From contig NC_133024.1 of NCBI RefSeq assembly GCF_048771995.1, positions 40,819,501 to 40,883,500 on the forward strand: a stretch of DNA of 64,000 nucleotides, given 5' to 3'. Position 1 is the stretch's first letter, and each line of letters starts with the position of its first letter. The notes below the pieces were generated by a model. The model saw only the letters and a program-made list of their open reading frames with translations. It was not told the DNA's origin and made no database searches. Source of the DNA: Taeniopygia guttata (taxonomy: Eukaryota; Chordata; Aves; Passeriformes; Estrildidae). Made by a program: the position numbers and the translations under genes. Positions 46,445 to 60,200 of this stretch are shown here, one piece after another.

Positions 46445-46445
46445 G
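45905..46445 (+). other. Two exon-like open segments of unknown nature
   Basis: Segment 45905-46144 is exactly 240 bp, open in one frame, flanked by an AG acceptor (AAATGCAG) and an AAG|GTAAAA donor. Segment 46275-46445 is open for 56 codons to a TAG, in the phase expected if joined to the first, and is preceded by a TTACAG acceptor. The first has more CpG than its surroundings and reads as a charged, possibly helical peptide (ADRLETIESSLQVLVNSV). I recognise no family. It could be a small lineage-specific gene, the relic of a lost gene, or chance. Confidence 0.25.
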
Positions 46446-48203
46446 TAACTCCAAAGATTTAATTTTATTTGTCTGTACAGCAGAGGGGAGACAATCCCAG
46501 TTGCACTTAACTATCTTAATTTCTATAAAGTAAGGAATTACAGTTCTATAAAAGAATTGTTTCCGTAACTCTTCAAGTCAAATCCAGTAATATTCCACCA
46601 AACAATACAATTAAGAAAAAATAAAAATGTTACTTCAACTCACTCTCCCCTGACCCTCAAACACAGTAAAAAAATGAAACATCCCTGTTACCGCCTTTTC
46701 AGGTGAGTAGCTAGTAAGATGATTCTTTAGCCATGGTTTGCCCATACCTTGGAAACAGTTTTACTGTGAAAAAGGAAAAAAAACCCTTATGGCCACTTTA
46801 ACATTGCATGTCAGAATAAACTACTGCTTAAGAAATTAATCCGTTCCGGAGTAGTTAAACTTTCCCTGATAAGTTGTTCCCCAGCCCCCAACAGACCAAT
46901 GTGCAGTTCCCACTGTGACTTTCCTCGCCTGTCACCATCTCCCCTGTGCCCAGCAGGAGGCACTGGTGCCAGCAGTAACCAGGACAGGCAAACCCCACAC
47001 ATCAACCCTCTTCAATGGGGACGGGTCTGCAAGTGAAGCCTGAGCAAGACTGAACAATCATTCAGTGACTTAAAGAGATGCAGGCCTGTGTTTCCTGATC
47101 CTTGTTCTTGTTTTCCTTACAGCAGTGTAAGTCATGAGCCCATCTACTGAAGTCAGCAGATTAATATGAGTGGACCTGCAGAAGTGACATAGGAACAGGA
47201 CCAGCCATCCTGCACAGGACCCTCAAAGCATTTGAGCCTTCAGCTAAAGATGCCCCAGTGCCTTCAGCTGGGCTTCTGACCAGGCCTCTGTACATCTGTG
47301 CAGCAGGATCAAGTTCTTGAAATAGCTGTAAAAATGCAGTTTATAGTCTGCTAAAATGCTGTCTTACAGTTTTCCCCTTCTTTATATAACTTTGAACGAT
47401 TATCAAATGCTGCTAAAACACTAGAGACAGCTTCATACTAAAAACCAAGAGCCAAATTATTGCTAACTTCAACTTTAAAGCCAATTTAAATTTTTTTTTA
47501 TATTTATAATGGCACAATTACTTTTCTCTATTTTCATTAGATCTTCAATTGCACAAGCTTCATTATGCCATGCTAGAAAAAAAGAAGCTTTTAGAGAAAA
47601 GGGTTATGGATGGATACTTCCATTCTGTCCATGTTTCTTGCAGCTACTCTCCTTATACAGCCTATTAAGGAAAGCACCTGCATCTCATGGTAAGCTAATG
47701 ACTGACATTTAGAGTAATCATTCTATTCACTTCTGTACAGTTATCTAACCACAACTCCTTTGAAGCCTATTAAAAATTAAATGAGTTGTTCAAAACCTGA
47801 AATTTCTAAACTAAAGTTCACATCAAACTTCAAAATAAATACAATTTAATACAAAATTTTAGGAAAAATACCCTGAACTTAGAATTGCACTGATGCAATT
47901 GCCTGTGCTAGTAATTAGCTATTTCAGAGCTGTGTGTGTACCTTAAAATGACTCAATAGGTGATTTTCTCTAAATCTGGTTACAAGTACTGGAAAAAGAA
48001 AATACTGTCTCTACAAAATGCCAAGTTCCTCTTACAAGAGCCAGTGTAAAAAATCAAGATGTTTAAAAGCTTCTCAACATGTTGCAGGATAACACCCAAG
48101 ACCAGTTTAGAGACTGGGATAATCTTTATGAAAGTCACTCTTCCAGAAGTTATAACAGCTATGACAAGGTGGGCTTCCAGCACTGCCTTTTCTGAAGTCT
48201 CCT
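46445..48203 (-). other. TMEM123: TMEM123 3'UTR
   Basis: Runs from the stop codon at 48204-48206 on the minus strand down to a poly(A) signal at 46464-46469. About 1.76 kb, AT-rich, with no element recognised. The exact cleavage point is an estimate. Confidence 0.6.
46464..46469 (-). terminator. TMEM123: TMEM123 poly(A) signal AATAAA
   Basis: TTTATT on the plus strand is AATAAA on the minus strand. It is the first plausible signal of this type that leaves a 3'UTR of ordinary length. Others further up could give shorter messages. Confidence 0.5.
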
Positions 48204-48228
48204 TTAAATGATGGCATCGTGTTCATCA
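48204..48228 (-). CDS. TMEM123: TMEM123 exon 6: last seven residues and stop
   Basis: After the acceptor TCTGTTACAG it encodes the end of the Ile codon, then DEHDAII and TAA. This is identical to the C-terminus of mammalian TMEM123 as I recall it, which anchors the whole gene model. Confidence 0.95.
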
Positions 48229-51200
48229 CTGTAACAGAAACACAGTAATTAATGTTCTACACTACAAGCAAGTCAACATGAGAAAGAGCCACCCAGATTC
48301 TGCTGAGAAGGTTATTTCTCAGCAGAATTTCTGAGAATTATTTCTGAGCAGAGGACACCTTGCTAGGAAGGAGTAAGGACACATTGATCTGGGAGTTACA
48401 ATCCTCTCTGAGACAAGTCTGAAGTTAGCTGAATAGTTTTCCTCCAGCTTCACTGATCTCATTACCACCTTGTCTTTCACATGTCATTCATGTATTCTTA
48501 CATCAGCTGTTGCTCAGGCCTGTTTATCCTGTCTTACCCATAACCAGTAGTAAAGTTAATCAAAGCCACTGCACAAACTCAGCAGCAGGTTCCCTTTGTT
48601 TTGAAGATGCTGTTGATGTGAATTTTACAATACCCATTGTCCTAGACTGCATCACAAACACCACTTCAGGTAAAGGTGCAGCAGGGACTGGCCTCATTCC
48701 ATAACCAGTAAGGAGGAGTCAAGATAGAAAAAAAAAGCCTGAACACCAGTATCCCAACAGGTCTAATGACATCACCTCACTTAAAACCAGCTTCTTGACT
48801 GAGATGGATGACACTGAAAAGGAAATAAAAAGCAAGCTAGCTCTTAAACTAAATGTGGGTAGGTCCTGAAGCCTGGAGTAGAGCTGAGCATAAAAGCAAG
48901 TGAGATGGTAAGATAAAAAATTGGTAAGGATAAGAAACTTTGATTAGAATTCACTATACATTAATGGCAAGGGGGAGAAAAACACCAAAGAATGAACAGA
49001 CAAACAGAGTCTAGGAAAAAGAAGAAATCTTGCAAACTGCAGAAACTTTCAATGAAATGTTAACTATTCATGGACAGGCTAAAAGACAAGGATCATTTTA
49101 AAAAGAATAAAATTATTTTATATAATAGATCAGAGAAAAAATAGCAGAAACTTTCAATGAAATGTTAACTATTCATGGACAGGCTAAAAGACAAGGATCA
49201 TTTTAAAAAGAATAAAATTATTTTATATAATAGATCAGAGAAAAAAAAGACACAGGAGAGAGGCATAATGAGGAATGGCAGAAGTGGTGAAAGACAAAAC
49301 AACAGAGTTACATCTCTTAATTATATTAATATAATGTACATTAAAGAAATGTGTGAATTCATTCTACCCATTTGGTTTTCCTTTTTGCCCTCAAGAAAGT
49401 AATAAATGGTCAAGGGACGACCCCTTGGGAACTTACATGGTTCTGTACTGAATGCCTCTTCTGGAGTGGTAAGTTTTGCATCCAATGTAGAGAATGACTA
49501 GGACTCCAAGAGTCAGCACAATGCCACCTACAAAACTGCCCACATCAAATCTGGAGGTTTTGACAGCCTCTGATTTTGATGTGGCTGGAAAGAAAACAAA
49601 AGGCATAATTTACAGAGCTTGCAAAATTGTGTTTTGAGGGACTACTCTACATCCTGCCCTCACCATTGATTTATCACCTCAAGACCCACTTAGACAACCA
49701 AGATAACTAACAAGACACAAGCCAAGCACACAAATGTAGGGCTCTGATTTTAAGTGCCATATTTTGGTGACATGGGCACAGCTGATCCAACTGCTTGATG
49801 TCTCTTCAAGACTAACTGTTCCTTCTCCCCACCTCCCTTTTCCCCCCTGCCTTTTCTCTCCCCTGCTATCTCCTCCTTCTCTACATGGAGCTCCTGCTCT
49901 TCTTAGGCCAGTTCTAGTGTTTTTCATACTCTCCATGAACCAATTTAACTCACGAAGGTGGCCTGAAATGAACCCAAGCATAAAAGGAAGCTGCTTTCAT
50001 TCAGATGAGCATAGTGAGTCATCCTGCAAGAGGGGTCCAACAGCCTCCAAGTCCATCAGTGTAGTGGGAACACAACACTTGGTGTTTGCTTTACCTTGTC
50101 TCATGGAATTGTACCCTCACAGTCCCAAGTGAGGTCAGCTCTGCAGCCTGACACAAACATTGACAGAGACAACATGGCCTCAGATAAGCCACAGCTGTTT
50201 CGCTGCTAGAACTGGTTACATCTGCTACAAACTCCCACCTGAAGACCAGTTTGTGCTCAGTTGTATTTGTACTAGCTACATACAGAGTGTTACATGATCA
50301 AGTTCTTCTGCTGACACCTTCACCTACCCAATGATGCTTCACTGGTATGTGAGCACTCCTGATGTGTTCAGAAGTGCAAGCATGAAGTGATGGGAACACA
50401 GCCAGCCAAGTGCAAGAAAATACTGAATTCTGCAGTCACTGTTTTTGTATTACCAGGTACACTTAAACTGTATTTGACAACTTGTACATAAAGGGTGACT
50501 CATGCACAGTCATGCTCTATTCTCTGTTGGGGTAACATTCATTACATTGCTAGCAGAACTCAGTCTTTTTACCAAGCCAGTAGATATATTCTGAGATACA
50601 GGTCAGCTGTGGAAAAGAAGTATTAGCGAAGAGTTCAAATAAACTGCAGAAAGGAGAGCTGAACAAACACAAAAGTTGTATATAAAATTGAGGCTTTCTC
50701 CTTTACATTGCTGATGGCTGCTGGATAGGACCACTTGTACTTTTTTCCCTAAATCCAACAGGTCTCTCAGTAAGTGGAGTGCTCAGAGCAACATAATTGT
50801 ATGCAGCTTAGTAATGAACTCCCACTTTAGGCTTGTTTTTTAGCATGCAAATAGCTTCCTTCTTCTTTCTTTTTACGCTGCTGTCAAACTAACTGTTCTA
50901 CAGCCCAGGTGAACGTGCATCCGAGCCTTTATGAGCTTCCTGAACTGTGAACTCACCTGTTACAGAAGTGGAGGAAGGCTTAGAAGTGGTCACCACTGTG
51001 CTGTTGCCTTGTGGCGACGTGCCTGGTGAGGCTGTGGTGGGTGTCACTGTCTGGCTGGTTTTGGTAGGCTGAATTGTCAGGGTCACAGACGTGGTGGTGC
51101 TGTTGGGCTGACTGGTACTGGTGAGATGAGTAGTACTGCTGGACACACCTGGGAATTTTTGTGATACCACACAGAAAAATTCATCAAAATGAACAACTGT

Positions 51201-54200
51201 ACACTCATTGAGTAAGACCACATATATTATGCCCAAAGAGAATGACAGAGTAACAATAAAAATGCCACTGCATGGTATCCAGGCTTGCATACAGAGTTTC
51301 CTTTGGGAAGACCGAACTTCTGATTTCTGAGCCTCAAGGTCAGAAATTATTTAAAGGAAAAGCTATAAAGAAAACCTGGATAATATACGATGACTTTTAG
51401 GTGAGTCAGCTTTTTTTTTTTTTTTTTTGTAAAAACTCAGTTCCATAGAATGATGCCCAACTTACAATATGTTAAAATGAAATAAAATTCTGGATCAAGA
51501 GTTACTTTCTATTTGAAGTGCCTACATTTTCAGACCACAAAGCTTTTCTGATAAGAACAGGGTTTGTATAAAAGCACCACCCCCGAGTTTTAATAATGAT
51601 TTGATCTTTCACTTACTTCTGAATGAAACACTAGCATTACTAGGGTTCCATATACATTAAAGCACACCACAGAGAATTCTATATTTATGTCGTAAGGATA
51701 AAACATGACAAAATTTCACCTAAGTGAATGTACTGCTTAAGTAATTTATCTAGTCTTGCCAAGGTTAAAACAAAGGCTGGAACGCTTTTTCTCAAGTTTC
51801 ATTGATGTAATGTTTTTACTTTTACTTAACACTTCCCCTTCTCTCCTCAGAAAACACTAATGAACTTCAGAATAAAAATACCATGATACAAAACTCAAGA
51901 ATAATAGAAATTGCTATTTATAGCAAAATTCTTAGAACTTTCATGAAAGGCCAGATAGAATTATTGTAAAACAATTATATTTTTCTAAGAAGGAACTAAC
52001 AAGAAACATGAGTCTATTATGCAACTAACATTTCTCCAAGCAGACAGTAGGATGCAAACAGCTTTTATGTATGAAAGAATTATAGAGGGAAACAGCTCCT
52101 TTGCAGCTGTCTACTTCTGTATTATTTCTATAGCTTCACACAAGCTAGGCTCATTTTACACACCTCAAAAGCTTTTCAACATGGAATTCCAAATATGTCA
52201 TTATATCCATGTTTTCTTGAAATTGTCTAAAATTAGAAAAATTGAAGGATAATTTCATCTCAATTCTAGAGTAACCGTGATACTCAATTTCTGCCCTTTT
52301 TATGCAGCATTTAAAATGTAGAATAAAATGTGTTGTGTAAAACATGAAGAATTACATACAAATCTGTGTCTTTGCTAAGATTTAAGTATTACAGCTTCCA
52401 ATGCTGATATAAGCATCAAAAACTTAAAAAAAACTCATCAATATAGCAATGTAAATATGCAGAAAGGAACTCACCTACACAGCACATCTGAAACATTTAG
52501 CATTAAAACTACTAAAATACTGAAATACAGAATCCTTTGTAAATGTTGTTTTCCTGTTCTTTCATGTTATAACTTATTGTGCCATAAATCCAGAAAACCC
52601 TTTGAAATGAGCATGCATTGTGATGGAACAATTGGAACACTATATTCATTTGCTTACCTTGTTACAATTACCAAAATTCAGTTCCTCTATGAAGCATGCG
52701 TAAAATACATCAGATAAAATTCAGGGCATATTTTAATACTGACAGGTAAAACTCCTCGAAGGCACAATGATACATAAATATCAAATGGTTCCTCATTGTA
52801 GGAAGCAAGCAAGGAAATGTTTACATGAAACCATCTACAGTTACATGACATGAAACCACACCAGGTAAGTACATTCCTACATAAGTGACACCAAAGGAGG
52901 ACAGATCTGGATGCAAGTGTCAAGCAGTTTTCTGTGGGTGGGTTGTTTTTGAGCTGAGATTTCTGAGTGTCAATGAGCCTTCTGTTTCCGAGCAATACAA
53001 TGGCTAACTGTTAGATGTCTAACATTATAAAATGATGTTACACAAAGTCACACTGGACATTAAATTTCATAATTAAATTACGAAACGTGAGTCATGATGA
53101 AAAAAATCCAAATCTATGAGGAATTCCAGCACATTTGCACATAACTTTTCCCCCCCCCATCTTTTCTAGTAGTAATTTTTTTTTTTTTTTTTTTTTTTTA
53201 CTTAATCAAGATTACAGCCATTAAAATCTGTCTAATCTCTAGACCTATCTTTCATTATGTATTTAGCATCAGGCATTTCAAAACATCATTGGGAGGCTAT
53301 CTCAGGCAGCTGGTGAATTTGGGAAGCTGACATGAATCAGGCATTAACCTGCTCTTCTTCATCTTTGAAAAATCTTACCCATATTTTACAAACAGAGTGA
53401 AGATGAAAGAATATTTGCTAGCAACATCCGCCCTTTTATTTCCCTAATTACTTTCCCCCCAAAAGATCAGCTGGGCTTCATCAAACACTACACTAAACAA
53501 AAAATAACTCGGGCAGTCAAGGTTTATTATTTTAAAAGGATGCATACCAGTAATATAGTTCAGGTTTATGATGCTTTGTTTTTAAAAGAGACAAGTATTT
53601 TACATAGTTTGCTATGTAAGTATTTAAGTATTTAATTAAGTATTTAATTAAGTATTTAATATGTTTAAGTATTAAATAGCTATGCTATAATCATAAATAA
53701 AAAAATATATACGCCATATAGATAAGAATCCTTAGAGCACTAAAGGAGTAGGAGCATGTACTGCTAACTCAAAAAGAATGAGCACAAAACTCAAATTGTA
53801 TAAGCACTGTGCTAACATGCAAGACTATTATGGAATGCCCTTCCTAAAATAAATACTTTCTCTTGCATGGAAAATGATTGAATGAAAGAGACTTTTGCTT
53901 CCTTCTTCCCCCTCCCAAAAAATAATGGCAAAGACTTTAAGCAAAATTAAGTAAGTACATATACCCTCTAGCATTTATTCTGAAGAGGTTGGGACAGATA
54001 TTCAAAACACATAAACGCTGTATTAAAATCTATGACATTTCTAATGGAAAAAAAAAAACAAACAACAAAAGGATAGGAATTGCTAAATCTTGCAAAGCAA
54101 GGCACAGGTCTCTGTTATTTATCCTATGCCTAGCAGTAAAGGGCTCAGGCCTCGTTTTAGTTTTATTATCCAAAACTAGTAAAACTCAGACCTCTCCAGG

Positions 54201-57200
54201 AAACCTGCAAGGGCTGGAGCAGAAGTCAGAAGGAGAACAGAGTGGGTGAAACACCGTGGCTTCACACACTTAGGGGATGGCCATAAGGAAACAAAGAGAT
54301 TACAGAAATCTCTGGACTTTCCAAGTTAGACATGCTTGAACTGCTACACTGCAGGCAATGGAATGACACACTGCACCACTTGCTTGCTATCTAAAGGAAA
54401 GTCCTTGCAAAGGTGTTTTTTTTTTTTCTTCCAGTGAGTATTTTATACTTAAATTTAAAAAACAAGCAACTTCTGAGTGTGTTAGCTCAGAGTTTATCTG
54501 GAAATTACAGAGACAAAATATAAGAGTTGTATTAGAAATGAAATTACATATCTAGGACTTTACAATCAGCACAAAACCCCACAAATACACAAAGCATCTT
54601 AAGAAGACACAACATTTCTGCTCTGCTTTCACATAGCTCTTAGCACAAAGGAGCCTCAGTCTCTAGCTTCTCTCAGATGCAATATTCTATCTGGGCATCA
54701 CAGCCTGAACAACTGCATGACATTAATGCTTATCCAGCCCTTACTAATGCAGTGAAATCTGCCTGTGCAAGTTCTTCAAGAAGATGAATGTTTTAACTCC
54801 TTTAACTCCCTTTTTTAACTTACTTACAGTTGTTTTGAAGGAAATACAGTAGTGCTAGAACAATGAAAACAGACTCATGACAAATTGCTCCACTTGACTG
54901 ATACTGGCTTAAATGTTTCTATTTCGTGCTAGGACCTCTCTAAGGATTATTTTCTATGGTGCAGGAAATTACTTTAAGTTGTGCCAGGGGATATTAGAAA
55001 AAAAATTTCACTGAAAGAGTGGTTAGGCATTCGAATAAGTCGCCCAGGGAGCTGGTGGAGCCACCATCTCTGGAAGTGTCCAAGAGAAGCCTGGATCTGA
55101 CACATGGGGATATGGTTTAGGGGTGATTATGGCAGTACTACACTGATGGCTGGACAGATAATCTTGAAGTTCTCCTCCAACCTTGATGGTCCTGTGATTC
55201 TATGAGTTTTAAATAAAAGGAAATGGAGTCCTACTCTTGAAACTCAAGCTCCCAGGAGTTCATTACACCCTAAATCTGTTTATTCTGAAATAACATTAAA
55301 CAGATATGCACTGCTTGCTTAACAACATATTCATCTTTACTTCACGAAAATGGAAGAAGCTTGCTTAAAGATGAAGAATAAACATTAAAAAAACCCAACT
55401 TCTTTCAATTTTTCCTTGAAGTTAAATTTTGATTCCTGTGTTTAAACAGCATCACAAATGTAATTACTAACGAAGTATGGCACCTAAATTTGAAAAACAA
55501 TATAGCTTCTTTTCAGAGTTGTTTTACATGTTGCTTCCCAGCCTTAAAATGGTAACACCTGTCTCACATACCCACTTTTGATGGCCTGATCTTTTGAACT
55601 TGGCATGATCAGAGTTAGGTTGGGAACTAACTTCTAGGTTCACAGTAATGAACAGATACATACCTCCTGTAGATGTTGCTGTGGATTGTGTGGATGATGC
55701 AGTGACAATTGGTGAAATACTATTGTCTTTAAGGGAAAAAAAAAAAAAAAGCAACAAGAAAATCACTATTATTCATTTTAATTTTAACATACTATAATTA
55801 AGTTATCCACAACACAATACTGTCCTCAGGGAATCTGTGCCTGGAGATGGGAATACAGCAGAGAGTGACCCATCCCAAAGCAGATGGTTTTTATCCCTGG
55901 AAGCAAAATGCTTCCAGATCTCAGTGCAGCAAGAACATAGTTAACAGTGTATGCACAGCAGTGCCCAAATGGCTTGCATCTGATTCTTTGCACATCCTCT
56001 GTTGATTGTCTTCCACTTCTATGTCATGTTTTATTCCGTCTGCTGTAAAATAGCCATACTGTCACTAACCTTCTTAATCTACTTATGCACTATGAGAGAA
56101 GGCAGCTTTTTATTTTTATTCCTCTATTTCAGTTCTATTTTCTGTTCCTTGATCTCTTCTTTTATTTTGTTGCATTTCTGTTGCAAACTGGGATGATACT
56201 GCAGCCAGGTAGGGGCAGACAGATACTCTGAGAAACATGTCACTGCATACTTAAGTTCTCTACACAAAAAAAGTCCCAAGAATGTACCTGTTTCCAGACA
56301 TAAAATGTAATCCAGTCTTAGTGGTTTTACCTTTCTCATTTGTTTCACTTCTCCTTTTCCAGTTCTCTTTTTCTTGTCCCTCCTTCCTCCTTACAGTCCT
56401 CCTTCCTTCTAGGCTTCTCAGGCACGCTCCCACTCACTTCTCTCCACACTGTTGCATGCCTCTTCTGTATTTCTCACAGATTACACGTCCTTTCCTCCTG
56501 GCAAAGATCTACTGGGCTGTTCCTGCGAGTGTCACTGCCCATATCTTCCTCCCTTCATTCTGCACTGTTGTGAAAGCCCATTCTATGATCACTCCTTTCT
56601 CTGAAGTAAGTCATCTTTTACAGCACCCTCCCACACTGGCAGGGTTATGTGCCCTGCAGCAGCTCTGCTGCTTTTCAGCGTGGCTGAAGAATAAACCATA
56701 TAAACTCAGAGATTAGGAGGAGAGCAACAGAGCTACTGCAATCAAGAAGCAGACCTACACTTATCTCCTCTGAATGGATCTACTGTTCTTACCACTGGAA
56801 AAGTCTAGTCTGGAACTCTTTGCAATTGCATACATTATGAGAAAGGTCCAGTTAAGAACAAATGCATTAAATTTACATCTTCATACCAAAAAATGGTGTG
56901 GGGGGGGGGGGGGGTGGAAATTACAGAGGGCATTACTTTGCTTTTTGTTTGGTATAATCACAGCCAAGAAGCCCCCCACACTGTGTACTGCACAATCAAC
57001 TCTTATACTGACTCTTATAACTGGGGCATTAAGTTGCAGATTTAATTGCCTTTGAGAAAGGATCTATGATTGTACAATTACAAACACATTCTTTCTTGCA
57101 TATGTTGACTTTTAGCCCAGTATAAGCCATGGATATGTCTGGGGTTAAATATTTTCCACACAGGCCCAATACTGCAACCAGAACACATCTTTGAGTTTTC

Positions 57201-60200
57201 CCCATGTTCTAAGTGCTTACTTCGGCAGCCCTGGGACAGCTCTGGATGTGGACTGCATGTTCATACAGGTAAAAAGAGCCATATCTACTGCCTGGAATTT
57301 GGGTGTGAGTCAATGTTGCAATTAACACAAGACAGAGTGAGTTAATGAGCAGAGTATCGCTGGCCAACAGCAAATGAGATGACTGAAGTAGTACAGGGCA
57401 AAAATGACTCAAATGAAAAAATGCTCCGCCTTTATCTGAAGATCACTGAATTCTAATCTAACAGACTTCTTGGTTCTCCTTTTTAACTGTAAATTGACAT
57501 TGCCAGGAGTTTCTAGTTCTATACACAGTATTTTCCCATTTTATTTCTCCTCTCTCTGTTGCTCTGGGGTACCCAAGGATATGAGAATTGAATCATGTTT
57601 TACCGTTCCCCTTAAAAATCTTTAGTTGTCTCAGAATAGATGTGGCAATCAGAGTACCTCCCTCCTGCCCTACAGCTGCTCAGAATTCTATAGAATAAAA
57701 TAAAGGGCAAATTATTTTTAAGGCACACAATAACACATACTGTTTTTCTTGATGCTATTGAGGAACAGTAACAGAAATGTCGGAAGTATTACCTGGCAAC
57801 CTACTGCCTGGAATTGGAGTAGTGCTGTTCACGTTGTTAGTGCCGTTTGTGACTTCATTACCTACATTTAAAAACATAGGAATAGTAAGATTGTTTTAGG
57901 TGGAAGAAGAAAAAAAGGTTCAGCATCTGCCACTTGCTTTGGGCATATAAATGACTAATTTACCATGGACAGGAGTCGATCATGATGATGATATAAAAGC
58001 ACATTAGCACAACAGCCTGCTCAGAGTGCATTAAAGGTGACATAATTTATACTACCCAATCACCAAATGAACTGAAACTCCTCCCATCGTTGTGTTATCT
58101 TTTCCATCATCCCCATCCCAAGTTTTCATCTTCCTTGAGATGAAATGAGACTGAAAGAGGCAAAAGACCAGGCACTTTCTTTCAGTAATAACATCTGACC
58201 TACATCACCTACAGCAGAAGAGAAAGAACTTCTCACTTCTATCTCTTCCTGTGAAGTTTGCCAGGCCTTTTTAGGCAGATAGGTGCTTCTCTGGCCCTAA
58301 ATGGACAACAGCGATAACACAATTAGCTCCACTAAGAAGTAACATTATTCAGTTTGGGACTAAGGGCACGTTAATGCATCCACTGAGCATTTGGAAGGTG
58401 GGGAATGGGACTGAGGATCATACCTCCAAATTAATGATAAAATTTAAAGATAAACCACAGAGAATGAATAGACTGACATTCACAGACATACAAGATGATC
58501 AATTGTGGATTCTTCCTTTGACAAACAGTTTAATTCTGATCACCTAATATCGTGTAAAAGACAAGCACATAACCTGAACTGAGTATCACAGAAATAGGGA
58601 ATTTTCTTCATGCTTACAAAACCTTAGTCAAAGTCTCAAAATGGTGAAGTTTGCAAATACAAATGGCAAAATAACTTATTGTATCTCATCCCTACAATCT
58701 CAAGACTGAGGGCAGCACTGCAAAGTATGTTACACTGTTTAATTAGGGAGATTAGGGAAAACAAACAAACAAAGGATAGGACACTCCTAAACTAAGCTTC
58801 CCCAGAGAGGACCCAATCCTGCAAAAACTGTTCTATATCACAGCAAGTTCCCCCACATTAAACAATGATCTGATTGGGAAAGCTAAGCCACCACAAAACT
58901 GACATTACATTCCTCTTCAACAGCACACAATGTTTTTTTCTGCAGAAAAATTTTTCAACCAGCAGAAAGGACTTGGTATGTAATTACCTAAAAGAGAGAG
59001 GCAAGAAACAGAGGTGGAAGTAAAGGCAGGACTGTATTAGTTTAGTTCAGATCAGCTTGGACTGCACACCTTGAAAGATGTCGAAGACCTTATCCAGCCT
59101 GAAAGATGCTTATTTTTTTTTTCCCTTCTTAACAAACCCAAACACTGGTAAGTTTCTTAGTTTGAATAACATGCATTGGCTCCAGAATACAAATACTCCT
59201 TAAATGGAGTTTTGCATAAGCATATTCCATATTGGAACACATGGTAGTGAATGGGACAAGGGAGATAAAAAAACATCTTAAAATGATACTAGTCCCAAAG
59301 TGTTCTCTACCCTGAGACTGTGCCTTTGAATATGAAGCTGCATGTATCACTGCAGCTGCAAGCAGGAAACTTCAAACAGAGGCAGTTAAGGACTCCTAGG
59401 TTAAGCAAAGCAAAAAGCACCACAGCTTTTATGCAGTGATGGCTCTGACAAGTAGAACTTCTCATCCCAGACCACAGGATTCACAGTTCAACTGTCCCAA
59501 AGCACAACAGGGAGGGGTTCTGGCCTTCTCCAGGAAGCAGAAGGGGAAGGGTTAGAAATCCACACTGACCCAGGTGTAGACACACGGGGCCAGCACAGGA
59601 AGGAAGCGGGGAGAGAGGCAGCAGGCAGCTGCAGCATCCTGTGCACAAGCAGAAGCTGAGCTCTTGGGGCCACAGCATCAGCTACAACATCAGGCCTATG
59701 AATCTTAAGCAGAGATTAAGAAACTCTGTGCTGAGGTCTATTCTCCCTTTGTCCCAGAAGAGAGGGACAGAAAGAAATGATCTCTTGTTTTCATTTTGCC
59801 TTATTAAAGAACCAACACAAGGATATACCCAACTTAAAACTGGATCAGAGCAGCACAAACTGGAAAAAGACAGAGATGGCAGGATCAACATGATTTTTGT
59901 CCAACAACTCTGCTTTGCTCTGTTTAAGGTCAGGCACAGGTGCAGCTAAAAAACCACAGAACTGTGGCTGGTTGCGGTGTATCTGAAGGCAATGTGCTTC
60001 CTGTGAAAGCCCCTCAGAGTTTGGCATTTCGAGTGCTTCCAGGGCCTCTTGTGGTTTTGTTGTTGTAGTGCATCAAAAGTCACGAACTGGAGACAATCTT
60101 GATATGCAAACTTTCAAAAGGGCAAAATCAGCCCAGTTATTCCTGTTTCATAGCTGGAATTGAGATTTCTGAAGTCGCAGAGACTGAAGATTTGTGCTTG

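Larger units (their letters stand above)
51149..55663 (-). other. TMEM123: TMEM123 intron 3
   Basis: 4.5 kb holding a CR1 fragment (54983-55206), T-runs at 51411-51428 and 53176-53199, and an AAGTATTTAATT repeat near 53618-53671. No additional exon with the required phase 1-1 structure was recognised. Confidence 0.7.

Noticed and set aside
48314-48335. TTCTCAG/CTGAGAA inverted repeat with a STAT-like TTCTGAGAA
   Set aside because: The arms are only 7 bp, and such motifs are common; there is no supporting context.
50898-51290. 130-residue minus-strand single-exon protein starting MQAWIPCSG
   Set aside because: Only its 51148-50957 part is exon (TMEM123 exon 4); the rest is intron read through an acceptor and donor with clear consensus.
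56282-56716. 144-codon plus-strand frame with hydrophobic segments
   Set aside because: It lies in TMEM123 intron 2 on a T/C-rich strand, which gives Leu/Phe/Ser-rich chance frames; no start context or homology is apparent.
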